A stretch of DNA of 35,623 nt, taken from an uncultured Bacteroidales bacterium. Lineage in GTDB: Bacteria > Bacteroidota > Bacteroidia > Bacteroidales > Bacteroidaceae. Within the stretch, counting starts at the first letter, position 1; each line of letters starts with the position of its first letter. A program made the position numbers and the translations under genes. The stretch is from NCBI GenBank assembly GCA_902772585.1, contig CACYBB010000027.1, positions 1 to 35,623 of the forward strand. The letters are read 5' to 3'. The notes below the pieces were generated by a model, which saw nothing but the letters and a program-made list of their open reading frames with translations, ran no database searches and was not told the origin of the DNA. Below are positions 15,664-23,700 of this stretch, one piece after another.

Positions 15664-16805
15664 CCTAACATCTTTACGAATTCATCAAACAAAAACTCTG
15701 TGTCCACAGGGCCTGAGCAAGCCTCGGGGTGGAACTGGGCCGACATCCAAGGGTTCGTCTTATGACGGATGCCCTCGTTAGAGCCGTCGTTCATATTGAC
15801 GAAGAGTGGTTCCCAGTCGGCAGGCAATGTCTTGTCGTCAACGGCATAGCCGTGATTCTGCGACGTGATGAAGCATCGGGTAGTGCCTACCTGCTGAACA
15901 GGTTGGTTGTGTGAACGATGACCGTACTTCAGTTTGTAGGTGTTTGCACCAGCGGCACGTGCCAACAACTGGTTGCCAAGGCAGATACCCATGCAAGGCT
16001 TCACCTCTGGGTTATTCAGGAACGTACGGATGTGCGCCACTGTCTTCTCACAACGCTCAGGGTCGCCAGGGCCATTCGCCAAGAAGAGTCCGTCGAACTC
16101 CAACTGGTTGAAGTCGTAGTCCCAAGGCACACGAACCACCTCAATGCCACGACGAATGAGACAGCGAATAATGTTCGCCTTGACGCCACAATCGACGAGG
16201 ACCACTTTCTTACTAGCACCCTCATTATAGCGTATTATTTCCTTACAGCTGACCTGCTCCACCCAGTTTACACTACCATAGTCTTCTTGGTAATCACTCC
16301 CTTCCATTACAGGGAGGAGTTGGGGGTAGGTCTCTATTCTTCCCATCATCACACCGTGCTCGCGCAGCACCTTTGTCAGGCGGCGCGTGTCAATGCCTGT
16401 AATGCCTGGCACCTTCTCACGTTTCAGCCAACTGGCCAACGACTCTTTGACATTCCAGTGCGAGTACGTTTCACTATAGTCGGCCACCACGAGCGCTTTG
16501 GCGTGGATGCGGTCGCTCTCCATAAACAGCGGCAGACCGTCGGCACTATTGCCTGTATCAGGTACGCCGTAGTTGCCTATCAATGGAAAAGTCGTTACCA
16601 GTATCTGACCCGCATAGCTGGGGTCTGTCAAACTCTCAGGATAGCCTGACATCGCGGTATTGAATACGACTTCTCCGACACAAATGTCGGAGTGTGGCCC
16701 CCTGCCAGAAGGCCGCCCCCCGTTTGATCGGGGGGCTCCTGCATATCCGAACGACCAGCCACAGAACGTTGTACCATCTTCGAGTATTAATCTTGCTTGT
16801 CTCAT
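15660..16805 (-). CDS. carA: Carbamoyl-phosphate synthase small chain (glutaminase)
   Basis: 381 residues. It hydrolyses glutamine and channels ammonia to CarB for carbamoyl phosphate (pyrimidine and arginine pathways). The N-terminal CPSase small-chain domain ([22 protein letters not shown]) and the class I glutaminase domain (nucleophile C275 in [13 protein letters not shown] near 360) are complete. Two segments do not belong to the family: about residues 22-42 (rich in Gly, Pro, Arg, Ser) and about 157-173 ([15 protein letters not shown]). Both are encoded by palindromic GC-rich DNA and sit where relatives have short loops. The gene starts 3 bases after purF ends and overlaps carB by 4. 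Confidence 0.95.
   Translation of the reverse strand: MRQARLILEDGTTFCGWSFGYAGAPRSNGGRPSGRGPHSDICVGEVVFNTAMSGYPESLTDPSYAGQILVTTFPLIGNYGVPDTGNSADGLPLFMESDRIHAKALVVADYSETYSHWNVKESLASWLKREKVPGITGIDTRRLTKVLREHGVMMGRIETYPQLLPVMEGSDYQEDYGSVNWVEQVSCKEIIRYNEGASKKVVLVDCGVKANIIRCLIRRGIEVVRVPWDYDFNQLEFDGLFLANGPGDPERCEKTVAHIRTFLNNPEVKPCMGICLGNQLLARAAGANTYKLKYGHRSHNQPVQQVGTTRCFITSQNHGYAVDDKTLPADWEPLFVNMNDGSNEGIRHKTNPWMSAQFHPEACSGPVDTEFLFDEFVKMLG
16294..16332. repeat. In-frame palindromic insert B in carA
   Basis: ACTCCCT (16296-16302) can pair with AGGGAGGAGT (16311-16320) with one bulged base, followed by TGGGGGTAGG. The whole looks like the CTCCC...GGGAG...GGGGGTAGG palindromes found between genes in many Bacteroidetes genomes (from memory), yet here it is read through in frame as about residues 157-171 of carA. 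Confidence 0.55.
16673..16736. repeat. In-frame double-hairpin insert A in carA
   Basis: Two perfect hairpins follow each other: CTCCGACA (16673-16680) with TGTCGGAG (16685-16692) over a 4-base loop, and GCCCCCCG (16715-16722) with CGGGGGGC (16729-16736) over TTTGAT. They code for about residues 22-42 of CarA, where E. coli CarA has about five residues between the same two conserved blocks. Base composition is far more GC-rich than the surrounding gene. Confidence 0.8.
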
Positions 16806-16808
16806 ATA

Positions 16809-18563
16809 TTATTGTTCTCTCTTTAATTTCTGCTCAACATAATTTATAAACGCCTGATTCACCAATTTATTGCCGCCTGGCGTGGGGTAATGACCCGTAA
16901 AGTACCAGTCGCCTGGGTGATTGGGGCATGCCTCGTGCAATCCTTCAATGCTTTGGAACACCAGTTCAATGGGAGCCTGCATGTCGGCAGGACGCAGCAT
17001 CTCGACAATCTTTTGGTTGATCTCATCGACGGTAAAGGGCTCATAGACGGCGCGTACACAGTTCTGCATCTCTTCCTTCGGTTTTGCCAACTCTTGCTTG
17101 CAAGCCAAATAGGTATCGTTGACCAACTGCCATAGGCCACGCTCCTCGATGAGTGCCATCGTGGCGCGAAAGGCACAAAACTCCTCCAAACGGGCCATGT
17201 CGATACCATAGTAGTCAGGATAACGTATCTGCGGCGAACTGCTGACCATCACTATCTTCTTGGGGTGCAGACGGTCGAGAATCTTAAAGATGCTTTCGCG
17301 CAGTGTCGTACCACGAACGATACTATCATCGATGATGACGAGGTTGTCCTCATAGGGTCTGAGCGAGCCGTAGCTGATGTCATAGACGTGGGCAGCGAGG
17401 TCGTTGCGCTCGCTGTTGTCAGCTATGAACGTGCGCATCTTGATGTCTTTCCAGACGACCTTCTCTGTACGGACGTTGTAGCATTGCTGGCGGAAACCGT
17501 CAGTCATGCCGTAATAGGCGACTTCAGCAGTATTGGGGATATAGGAGAATACGGTGTTGATGACGTCGCCATCAATGGCTTTGAGGATGGCTGGCGTCAG
17601 TTGCTCACCCAGTCGTTTGCGCTCCTGATAGATGTCACGATCGGAACCACGACTGAAATAGATGCGCTCGAAACTGCAGGCGCTAAGCTCTTGGGCTGGC
17701 ATAATCTGCTCCAAATGGCTCTCACCATTTTTACGGACAATAAGTGCCTGACCAGGTTTCAGCTCACGGATGTCCTCGGCCTGCAGGTCGAAGGTGGTTT
17801 GCAACACAGGGCGCTCACTGGCCAGTGCAATAATTTCGTCGTCCTGATACCAGAACGCAGGACGGATGCCCCACGGGTCGCGCACGCTGAACATCTCGCC
17901 AGAGCCTGTCAGGCCACACATCACGTAGCCGCCGTCGTAGTGGCACATCGTCTTTTTCAGCACGTTGGCCATCTCCACGTGGTTATCAATGTAGTCAGTG
18001 ATATCGGTACCCTGTAATCCTTGTTCCTTAGCCTCAGCAAACAGGCGTTCCACCTCGCGATCCAAACGATGGCCCATCAGTTCCAATGTGATGTACGAGT
18101 CGCCATAGATACGTGGTGACTGACCCTGTTCCGTCAGGAAAGAAAAGACCTCGTCGATGTTGGTCATATTGAAGTTGCCGCACAAACAGAGGTTCTTGGC
18201 GCGCCAGTTGTTACGACGCAAGAAAGGATGTACGAACGTCAGACCGCTTTTGCCCGTGGTCGAATAGCGCAGGTGCCCCATCAGCAGCTCACCCTTCATC
18301 TCTTCCGTCACACGACTGAATATCTCGGTAATGGCGTCCTTACCCTCGGCCTTCTCACGGAACATATACTCTGTGCCTGGCTCATTCTTCAGACTGACCG
18401 AGGCGATACCGGCACCCTCTTGTCCGCGGTTGTGCTGCTTCTCCATCATCAGATACAGCTTGTTGAAGCCATAGGCCCACGTACCATATTTCTTCTCGTA
18501 GTAGTCCAGCGGTTTCAACAGGCGAATCATCGCCACACCACACTCATGCTTCAGTTGTTCCAT
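16809..18563 (-). CDS. purF: Amidophosphoribosyltransferase (long Bacteroidetes form)
   Basis: 584 residues. The reaction is PRPP plus glutamine to 5-phosphoribosylamine, the first step of purine synthesis. An N-terminal Ntn glutaminase domain has the candidate nucleophile Cys8 (HECGVAMIR), which implies removal of a short propeptide, with HNRGQEGAG and the Arg-containing GHLRYSTTG. The phosphoribosyltransferase domain carries IDDSIVRGTT at about 411-420. The extra C-terminal 90 residues are usual in Bacteroidetes homologues. It is followed after 3 bases by carA, tying purine and pyrimidine entry steps in one transcript, and preceded by pyrG with only 28 bases between. Confidence 0.93.
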   Translation of the reverse strand: MEQLKHECGVAMIRLLKPLDYYEKKYGTWAYGFNKLYLMMEKQHNRGQEGAGIASVSLKNEPGTEYMFREKAEGKDAITEIFSRVTEEMKGELLMGHLRYSTTGKSGLTFVHPFLRRNNWRAKNLCLCGNFNMTNIDEVFSFLTEQGQSPRIYGDSYITLELMGHRLDREVERLFAEAKEQGLQGTDITDYIDNHVEMANVLKKTMCHYDGGYVMCGLTGSGEMFSVRDPWGIRPAFWYQDDEIIALASERPVLQTTFDLQAEDIRELKPGQALIVRKNGESHLEQIMPAQELSACSFERIYFSRGSDRDIYQERKRLGEQLTPAILKAIDGDVINTVFSYIPNTAEVAYYGMTDGFRQQCYNVRTEKVVWKDIKMRTFIADNSERNDLAAHVYDISYGSLRPYEDNLVIIDDSIVRGTTLRESIFKILDRLHPKKIVMVSSSPQIRYPDYYGIDMARLEEFCAFRATMALIEERGLWQLVNDTYLACKQELAKPKEEMQNCVRAVYEPFTVDEINQKIVEMLRPADMQAPIELVFQSIEGLHEACPNHPGDWYFTGHYPTPGGNKLVNQAFINYVEQKLKREQ

Positions 18564-18571
18564 ATTTCTTT

Positions 18572-18607
18572 TTCGTTATGACGTTATAACGTTATTTCGA
18601 TATGACG
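18572..18607. repeat. 36-bp intergenic repeat, copy 2
   Basis: Matches 5876-5911 at 33 of 36 positions, again centred on ACGTTATAACGT. It fills the pyrG-purF gap and its last bases form the pyrG stop and final codons. Two copies in one window, both between co-directional genes, suggest a dispersed family. Confidence 0.85.
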
Positions 18608-20196
18608 CAAGCCTTAACAAAGTCCATAAACAGCGGGTGCGGATGTAGCACGGTCGAAGAGTATTCTGGGTGGAACTGCCCACCGATGTACCAGCGCTTT
18701 TCTGGTATCTCGACAATCTCGACGAGGTCAGCAGCGGGGTTGATACCTACACACTTCATGCCAGCGGACTCGTATTCTTCCTTGTATTTATTGTTGAACT
18801 CATAACGATGACGATGTCTCTCACGGATGGTCGTAACCTTTCCGTAGGCCTCCGCAGCACGACTGCCTGCAGTGAGCTCACAATCGTAGGCGCCCAGTCG
18901 CATGGTACCGCCCATCTGTGTGATGTTCTTCTGCTCCTCCATAATGTCGATGACGTTATGCGGTGTGTTAGGATTCATCTCGGCACTATTGGCATCCTTA
19001 TAGCCCAGAATATTGCGGGCAAACTCGATGACCATCATCTGCATACCCAGACAAATACCAAAGGTGGGAATGTCGTGGGTACGGGTGTATTCGGCAGCGA
19101 TAATCTTTCCCTCAATGCCGCGCTGTCCGAAACCTGGACAGATGACGATACCTGCCATACCCTCCAATTTCTCAGCGACGTTGTCCGTCGTCAACCCCTC
19201 ACTATTCACAAAATGAATCTTTGTCTTCACATCGTTGTAGATGCCAGCCAGATTCAGACTCTCGCGAATGCTCTTGTAGGCATCCTGCAAGTCGTACTTA
19301 CCCACCAAACCGATATGAACCTCACGCTTGGCATTGCGCTGCTTGTCCAGGAAGTCGTGCCAAGGTTTCATGGCTGGCGTCTCACCAACAGGAATACCTA
19401 TCTTGCGCATGATGGCAGCATCAAGTCCCTGCTTCTGCATGCTGACAGGTACCTCGTAGATGCTGGGCATATCCTCGCTCTGCACGACGCACTCCAAATC
19501 TACATTACAGAAAGATGCCACCTTCAGGCGTATAGCGTCGCTGAGGTGGCGTTCGGTTCTAAGGACGAGGATGTCGGGCTGAATACCCATACCCTGCAGT
19601 TCCTTCACGCTATGCTGCGTAGGTTTCGTCTTCAGCTCTTCTGCCGCCTTCAGATAAGGGACATACGTCAGATGCACACATACGGCATCACGCCCCAGTT
19701 GCCAGCGCAACTGTCGGATGGCCTCCATAAACGGTGCACTCTCAATGTCGCCAATGGTACCACCCACCTCGGTGATGACGAAATCCAACTGCTCGTCCTT
19801 TTCCTCTTCACGCAACATCCTGCGCTTAATCTCATCGGTGATGTGCGGCACTACCTGGATTGTCTTACCCAGGTAGTCGCCGTGGCGCTCACGGTCGATG
19901 ACGGTCTTATAGATGCGCCCTGTCGTTATAGAGTTGTTTCGTGTTGTGTGTATGCCTGTAAATCGCTCGTAGTGTCCCAAATCCAGATCGGTCTCGAACC
20001 CATCCTCCGTCACATAGCACTCGCCGTGCTCATAGGGATTCAGCGTACCTGGGTCGATGTTAATGTAGGGGTCGAATTTCTGGATGGTTACCTTGTAGCC
20101 GCGTGCTTGCAGGAGTTTTCCGATTGAGGCGGAGATGATGCCCTTTCCTAACGAGGAAACGACGCCGCCTGTGACAAAAATATACTTCGTATCCAT
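18592..20196 (-). CDS. pyrG: CTP synthase
   Basis: 534 residues, normal length. It converts UTP to CTP using ATP and glutamine. The N-terminal synthetase domain opens with KYIFVTGGVVSSLGKG (P-loop about 10-19) and includes FDPYINIDPGTMNPYEHGE-like and EVGGTIGDIES motifs. The class I glutaminase domain has PGFGQRG, nucleophile C382 (FGICLGMQ) and HPEY near 505. No insertions are seen. It is the first gene of a minus-strand run pyrG-purF-carA-carB; a divergent intergenic region of 265 bases separates it from pgeF. Confidence 0.97.
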   Translation of the reverse strand: MDTKYIFVTGGVVSSLGKGIISASIGKLLQARGYKVTIQKFDPYINIDPGTLNPYEHGECYVTEDGFETDLDLGHYERFTGIHTTRNNSITTGRIYKTVIDRERHGDYLGKTIQVVPHITDEIKRRMLREEEKDEQLDFVITEVGGTIGDIESAPFMEAIRQLRWQLGRDAVCVHLTYVPYLKAAEELKTKPTQHSVKELQGMGIQPDILVLRTERHLSDAIRLKVASFCNVDLECVVQSEDMPSIYEVPVSMQKQGLDAAIMRKIGIPVGETPAMKPWHDFLDKQRNAKREVHIGLVGKYDLQDAYKSIRESLNLAGIYNDVKTKIHFVNSEGLTTDNVAEKLEGMAGIVICPGFGQRGIEGKIIAAEYTRTHDIPTFGICLGMQMMVIEFARNILGYKDANSAEMNPNTPHNVIDIMEEQKNITQMGGTMRLGAYDCELTAGSRAAEAYGKVTTIRERHRHRYEFNNKYKEEYESAGMKCVGINPAADLVEIVEIPEKRWYIGGQFHPEYSSTVLHPHPLFMDFVKACVISK

Positions 20197-20221
20197 AAAA
20201 ACAAATGTATTTTATGGACTG

Positions 20222-20229
20222 CAAAATTA
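20222..20229 (-). promoter_or_regulatory. Possible -7 promoter element of pyrG
   Basis: Minus-strand TAATTTTG (plus CAAAATTA) fits TAnnTTTG and lies 26 bases before the pyrG start. No clear TTTG is present at -33, so the assignment is tentative. Confidence 0.35.
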
Positions 20230-20428
20230 CTACTTTTTGCATGAATAACCATTATATTGCTTACTTTTTTGAATGTTAAATTTCAGAGCAACTTACAATG
20301 TGTAAAGTTTAATGGCTTCCAAACTTTCATTTTGCTAACACTATGCGTTAAAAAACTAACATTTCGACACAAAGCGTCAAAGAGAAGAAATTTTTATCTC
20401 AGAATGATGTAATCATATAAATTATCCG

Positions 20429-20436
20429 TATCTTTG
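20429..20436 (+). promoter_or_regulatory. Possible -7 promoter element of pgeF
   Basis: TATCTTTG fits the TAnnTTTG consensus and lies 25 bases before the pgeF start. The -33 position shows no good TTTG. Confidence 0.45.
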
Positions 20437-20461
20437 CATCCAAAACAGACAATGACCAACA

Positions 20462-21223
20462 ATGACACAACCCACATTACTCTATTACAATATGCATCCT
20501 GACGTGGTAGCGTTCAGCACCACGCGCCAAGGAGGATATAGCACAGGACACTATGGCGAGTTCAACATCAACCGCTACTGTGGCGATACTGACGAGGCCA
20601 TCTGCCAGAACCGTACCCTATTGTGCCAACTACTTGATATCCATGATGATCAACTCATCATGCCTCACCAGGTACATCAGACGGAGATCGCTGTCGTTGA
20701 CGAGCATCATGACGTCCATCTTGAAGGGGTTGATGCGCTGATGACCAATGTCTCAGGGCTCTGCATAGGCGTCTCAACGGCTGACTGCATTCCTGTGCTG
20801 CTCTATGACCCAGTACATCATGCCGTCTGTGCCATTCATGCCGGATGGCGAGGCACTGTGCAACGCATCGTCGAGAAAGCTATCGACAAGATGACAGAAG
20901 TCTATGGCACACATCCAGCGGATATCATGGCCCAGATTGGCCCAGGCATCAGCCTCGACAGTTTCGAGGTAGGCGATGAGGTTTACGATGCCTTTGCTCA
21001 AGCGGGGTTCGATATGCTATCCATCACTGAACGTAGGGACAAGTGGCACATCGACCTGCCCATGTGCAACTGCCAACAGCTCATTGCCGCAGGTGTAACA
21101 GAGGGTAACATTGCCGTCAGCGACATCTGCACCGTCAAGCATTCTGACACCTTCTTCTCTGCCCGTCGACTGGGCATCCAGTCGGGTCGCATCTTTACAG
21201 GCATCATCTGTAAACAGGGATGA
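20462..21223 (+). CDS. pgeF: Polyphenol oxidase-type purine nucleoside phosphorylase (YfiH/PgeF family)
   Basis: 253 residues of the YfiH/laccase-domain family, cytosolic enzymes that phosphorolyse or deaminate purine nucleosides and have been linked to peptidoglycan editing. The zinc-ligand motifs are visible: CIPVLLYDP following VSTADC, the HAGWRGT motif near residue 125, and HSDTFFSARR near 225. The start at 20462 gives the normal N-terminus; an overlapping ATG at 20452 is in another frame. It stands alone on the plus strand, divergent from pyrG and upstream of the GH3-GH67-GH97 operon, which has its own promoter. Confidence 0.9.
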   Translation: MTQPTLLYYNMHPDVVAFSTTRQGGYSTGHYGEFNINRYCGDTDEAICQNRTLLCQLLDIHDDQLIMPHQVHQTEIAVVDEHHDVHLEGVDALMTNVSGLCIGVSTADCIPVLLYDPVHHAVCAIHAGWRGTVQRIVEKAIDKMTEVYGTHPADIMAQIGPGISLDSFEVGDEVYDAFAQAGFDMLSITERRDKWHIDLPMCNCQQLIAAGVTEGNIAVSDICTVKHSDTFFSARRLGIQSGRIFTGIICKQG

Positions 21224-21267
21224 GAAGAGCATTACCAACTGCTAAAAAGAGAAAACAAGGTGGAAAA

Positions 21268-21299
21268 TTTGGAGATGTCAAAAAAAAGACGTACATTTG
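21268..21299 (+). promoter_or_regulatory. Promoter of the GH3-GH67-GH97 operon
   Basis: TTTG at 21268-21271 and TACATTTG at 21292-21299 are spaced by 20 bases, an excellent match to the Bacteroidetes promoter. Transcription would begin near 21306, leaving a leader of about 45 bases before the GH3 start. Confidence 0.7.
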
Positions 21300-21352
21300 T
21301 AAGCTCATAATGCAACTGCCTACTAACATGATGAAAATCAAATAACAGAGAT

Positions 21353-23698
21353 ATGAGAACCAAACGACTATTCACGCTGGGCTTGACAGCTCTGCTAACT
21401 GCAACAACAATGACTGCACAAACTCCCAAACTGAGTGCTGACAACATTGATGAGGTGTTGAAGGCGATGACTTTAGATGAGAAGGCCCAACTGCTGGTGG
21501 GCGCTGGTAATGACGCTTTTGTAGGCTCTGGTGCCATGATGGGTCACCAGAAGAAACTGGTGGCTGGTGCTGCTGGTCTGACGGTAGCCATTCCGCGACT
21601 GGGCATCCCTGCTACGGTACTGACAGACGGACCTGCTGGCGTACACATCGACCCCATTCGTGAGGGCGACTCCAAGACGTACTATGCCACAGGTTTTCCT
21701 GTGGGCACCTGTCTGGCTTCTACATGGAACACGCAGTTGGTGGAACAGGTGGGTCAGGCCATTGGTAACGAGACACTGGAGTATGGCTGTGATGTGGTGC
21801 TAGGTCCTGGACTGAACCTGCACCGCAATCCATTGTGTGGCCGTAACTTCGAGTACTATTCTGAAGACCCCATCGTGACGGGTATGATAGGTGCCGCTGT
21901 GACAAAAGGTATCCAGAGTCAGGGTGTGGGTGTATCAGCCAAGCACTTTGCCGTCAACTCACAGGAGAACAGTCGTACGAAAGTCGACGAGCGCGTGTCG
22001 CAGCGTGCCCTGCGTGAGCTCTACCTGAAGGGTTTCGAGATTGTCGTTCGTGAGAGCAACCCGTGGACCATCATGTCGGCATATAACAAGATTAACGGTT
22101 TCTATGCCCAGGGCTACAAAGACATGTTGACAACCATCCTGCGCGATGAGTGGGGCTTCAAGGGTATCGTAATGACCGACTGGATAGGTAAACGTGCCGA
22201 CCTGCCCACAGAGATGGAGGTAGAGGCTGGCAACGACCTGATGATGCCAGGCTATCCTGCTCAGGCCAAGGATATCGTAGATGCCGTAAAGGCTGGTCGT
22301 CTGGATATGAAGTATGTGGACCAGAACGTGCGTCGTATGCTGGAATATATTGTCAAGACACCTCGTTTCAAGGGCTATCAATACAGCAAGCCCGACCTTG
22401 ATGCACATGCCAAGGTGACGCGCCAGTCATCGACAGAGGGTATGGTACTGTTGAAGAACAATGGTGTGCTACCCATTCGCGACCTGAAGACGGTGGCACT
22501 GTTTGGTGTCAACTCCTACGATTTCCTCTCTGGTGGTCTGGGCTCTGGCTGTGTCAACGTTCCTTATGTTGTTGATATGGTACAAGGACTGAAGAACATC
22601 GGTGTGAAGACAACCCCGTTGCTGACGGAGATATATCAGAACTACGTGAAATATGCCAAGGCCAAGCTGAAAGCCGACAAGAATCCGATGATGTGGTTCC
22701 TCGACCAAGGACAGCCCAAACTCGACGAGATAGAAATCTCGGAGCGTTGCGTGACCCACGAACTCAGAGAGGCTGATGCTGCTATCATTACCATTGGTCG
22801 TCAGGCTGGTGAAGGTGTTGACCGCAAGATTGAGGGTGAGTTCAACCTCAGTCAGATGGAGCAGGACATGATTTTCCGTGTGAGCAGTCAGTTCCGTGCT
22901 GCTGGCAAACCCGTCATCGTCATCCTGAACTCAGGAAGTGTGATGGAAACCTGTTCATGGCGCGACCGCGTGGATGCTATCCTCTGTGCCTGGCAACCAG
23001 GTGAGGAGGGTGGCAATAGCGTTGCCGATGTGCTGACAGGTAAGGCAAACCCCAGTGGTAAACTGACGATGACGTGGCCTATCGCTGCCACCGACCATCC
23101 TTCTACCAAGAACTTCCCACAGGATATCGAGATGTACTCGTATCGTGAGATGAAGGGTTGGGGTCGTGGCATTCCCAACGAGGACTATACCAACCACGAG
23201 GAGGATATCTATGTGGGCTACCGCTATTTCGACACTTTCCAGAAAGAGGTGGCCTACCCCTTCGGCTATGGACTGAGCTATACCACCTTTGAGTTCTCGA
23301 AACTGACAACAAAGGTGAACGGTAATTCTGTTACCGTTTCCGTCACCGTAAAGAATACGGGCAACGTTGCTGGCAAGGAAGTGGCACAGCTCTACGTGAC
23401 GGCTCCCAAGGGTAAGTTAGAAAAGCCTGCTCAGGAGTTGAAGGCCTTTGCCAAGACCCGTGAATTGCAGCCTGGCGAGAGTGAGACGCTGACGATGACT
23501 GTGCTGAAGCGCGACCTGGCCTCATTTGATGAGACTGGCTCAAAGTGGATCGCAGAGGCAGGACAATACCTCTTCAAGGTGGGTAATTCCAGTCGTGACA
23601 TCAAACTGACTGCACCCATGAAGATAACGGAATATACAGAGTCCGTACACAATGCAATGGCTCCCAAACAGCCTCTCAATATCTTGAAACAGAAGTAA
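21353..23698 (+). CDS. GH3 beta-glycosidase, first gene of hemicellulose operon
   Basis: 781 residues with signal peptide (MRTKRLFTLG to about MTAQ). GH3 barrel with TDGPAGVHID, SAKHFAVNSQENSR and likely nucleophile D276 (GIVMTDWIG); the alpha/beta sandwich and a C-terminal fibronectin-III-like domain (KEVAQLYVTAPKG, PAQELKAFAKT) follow. This architecture fits beta-glucosidase or beta-xylosidase; it is clearly a different subgroup from the GH3 at 11510-13807. It is co-transcribed with GH67 (2-base gap) and GH97, which favours a role on glucuronoxylan oligosaccharides, but substrate is an inference. Confidence 0.93.
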   Translation: MRTKRLFTLGLTALLTATTMTAQTPKLSADNIDEVLKAMTLDEKAQLLVGAGNDAFVGSGAMMGHQKKLVAGAAGLTVAIPRLGIPATVLTDGPAGVHIDPIREGDSKTYYATGFPVGTCLASTWNTQLVEQVGQAIGNETLEYGCDVVLGPGLNLHRNPLCGRNFEYYSEDPIVTGMIGAAVTKGIQSQGVGVSAKHFAVNSQENSRTKVDERVSQRALRELYLKGFEIVVRESNPWTIMSAYNKINGFYAQGYKDMLTTILRDEWGFKGIVMTDWIGKRADLPTEMEVEAGNDLMMPGYPAQAKDIVDAVKAGRLDMKYVDQNVRRMLEYIVKTPRFKGYQYSKPDLDAHAKVTRQSSTEGMVLLKNNGVLPIRDLKTVALFGVNSYDFLSGGLGSGCVNVPYVVDMVQGLKNIGVKTTPLLTEIYQNYVKYAKAKLKADKNPMMWFLDQGQPKLDEIEISERCVTHELREADAAIITIGRQAGEGVDRKIEGEFNLSQMEQDMIFRVSSQFRAAGKPVIVILNSGSVMETCSWRDRVDAILCAWQPGEEGGNSVADVLTGKANPSGKLTMTWPIAATDHPSTKNFPQDIEMYSYREMKGWGRGIPNEDYTNHEEDIYVGYRYFDTFQKEVAYPFGYGLSYTTFEFSKLTTKVNGNSVTVSVTVKNTGNVAGKEVAQLYVTAPKGKLEKPAQELKAFAKTRELQPGESETLTMTVLKRDLASFDETGSKWIAEAGQYLFKVGNSSRDIKLTAPMKITEYTESVHNAMAPKQPLNILKQK

Positions 23699-23700
23699 CT

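Noticed and set aside
18670-20127. 485-codon open frame opposite pyrG
   Set aside because: It lies entirely antisense to an intact, well conserved CTP synthase; codon bias of the real gene leaves the other strand open.
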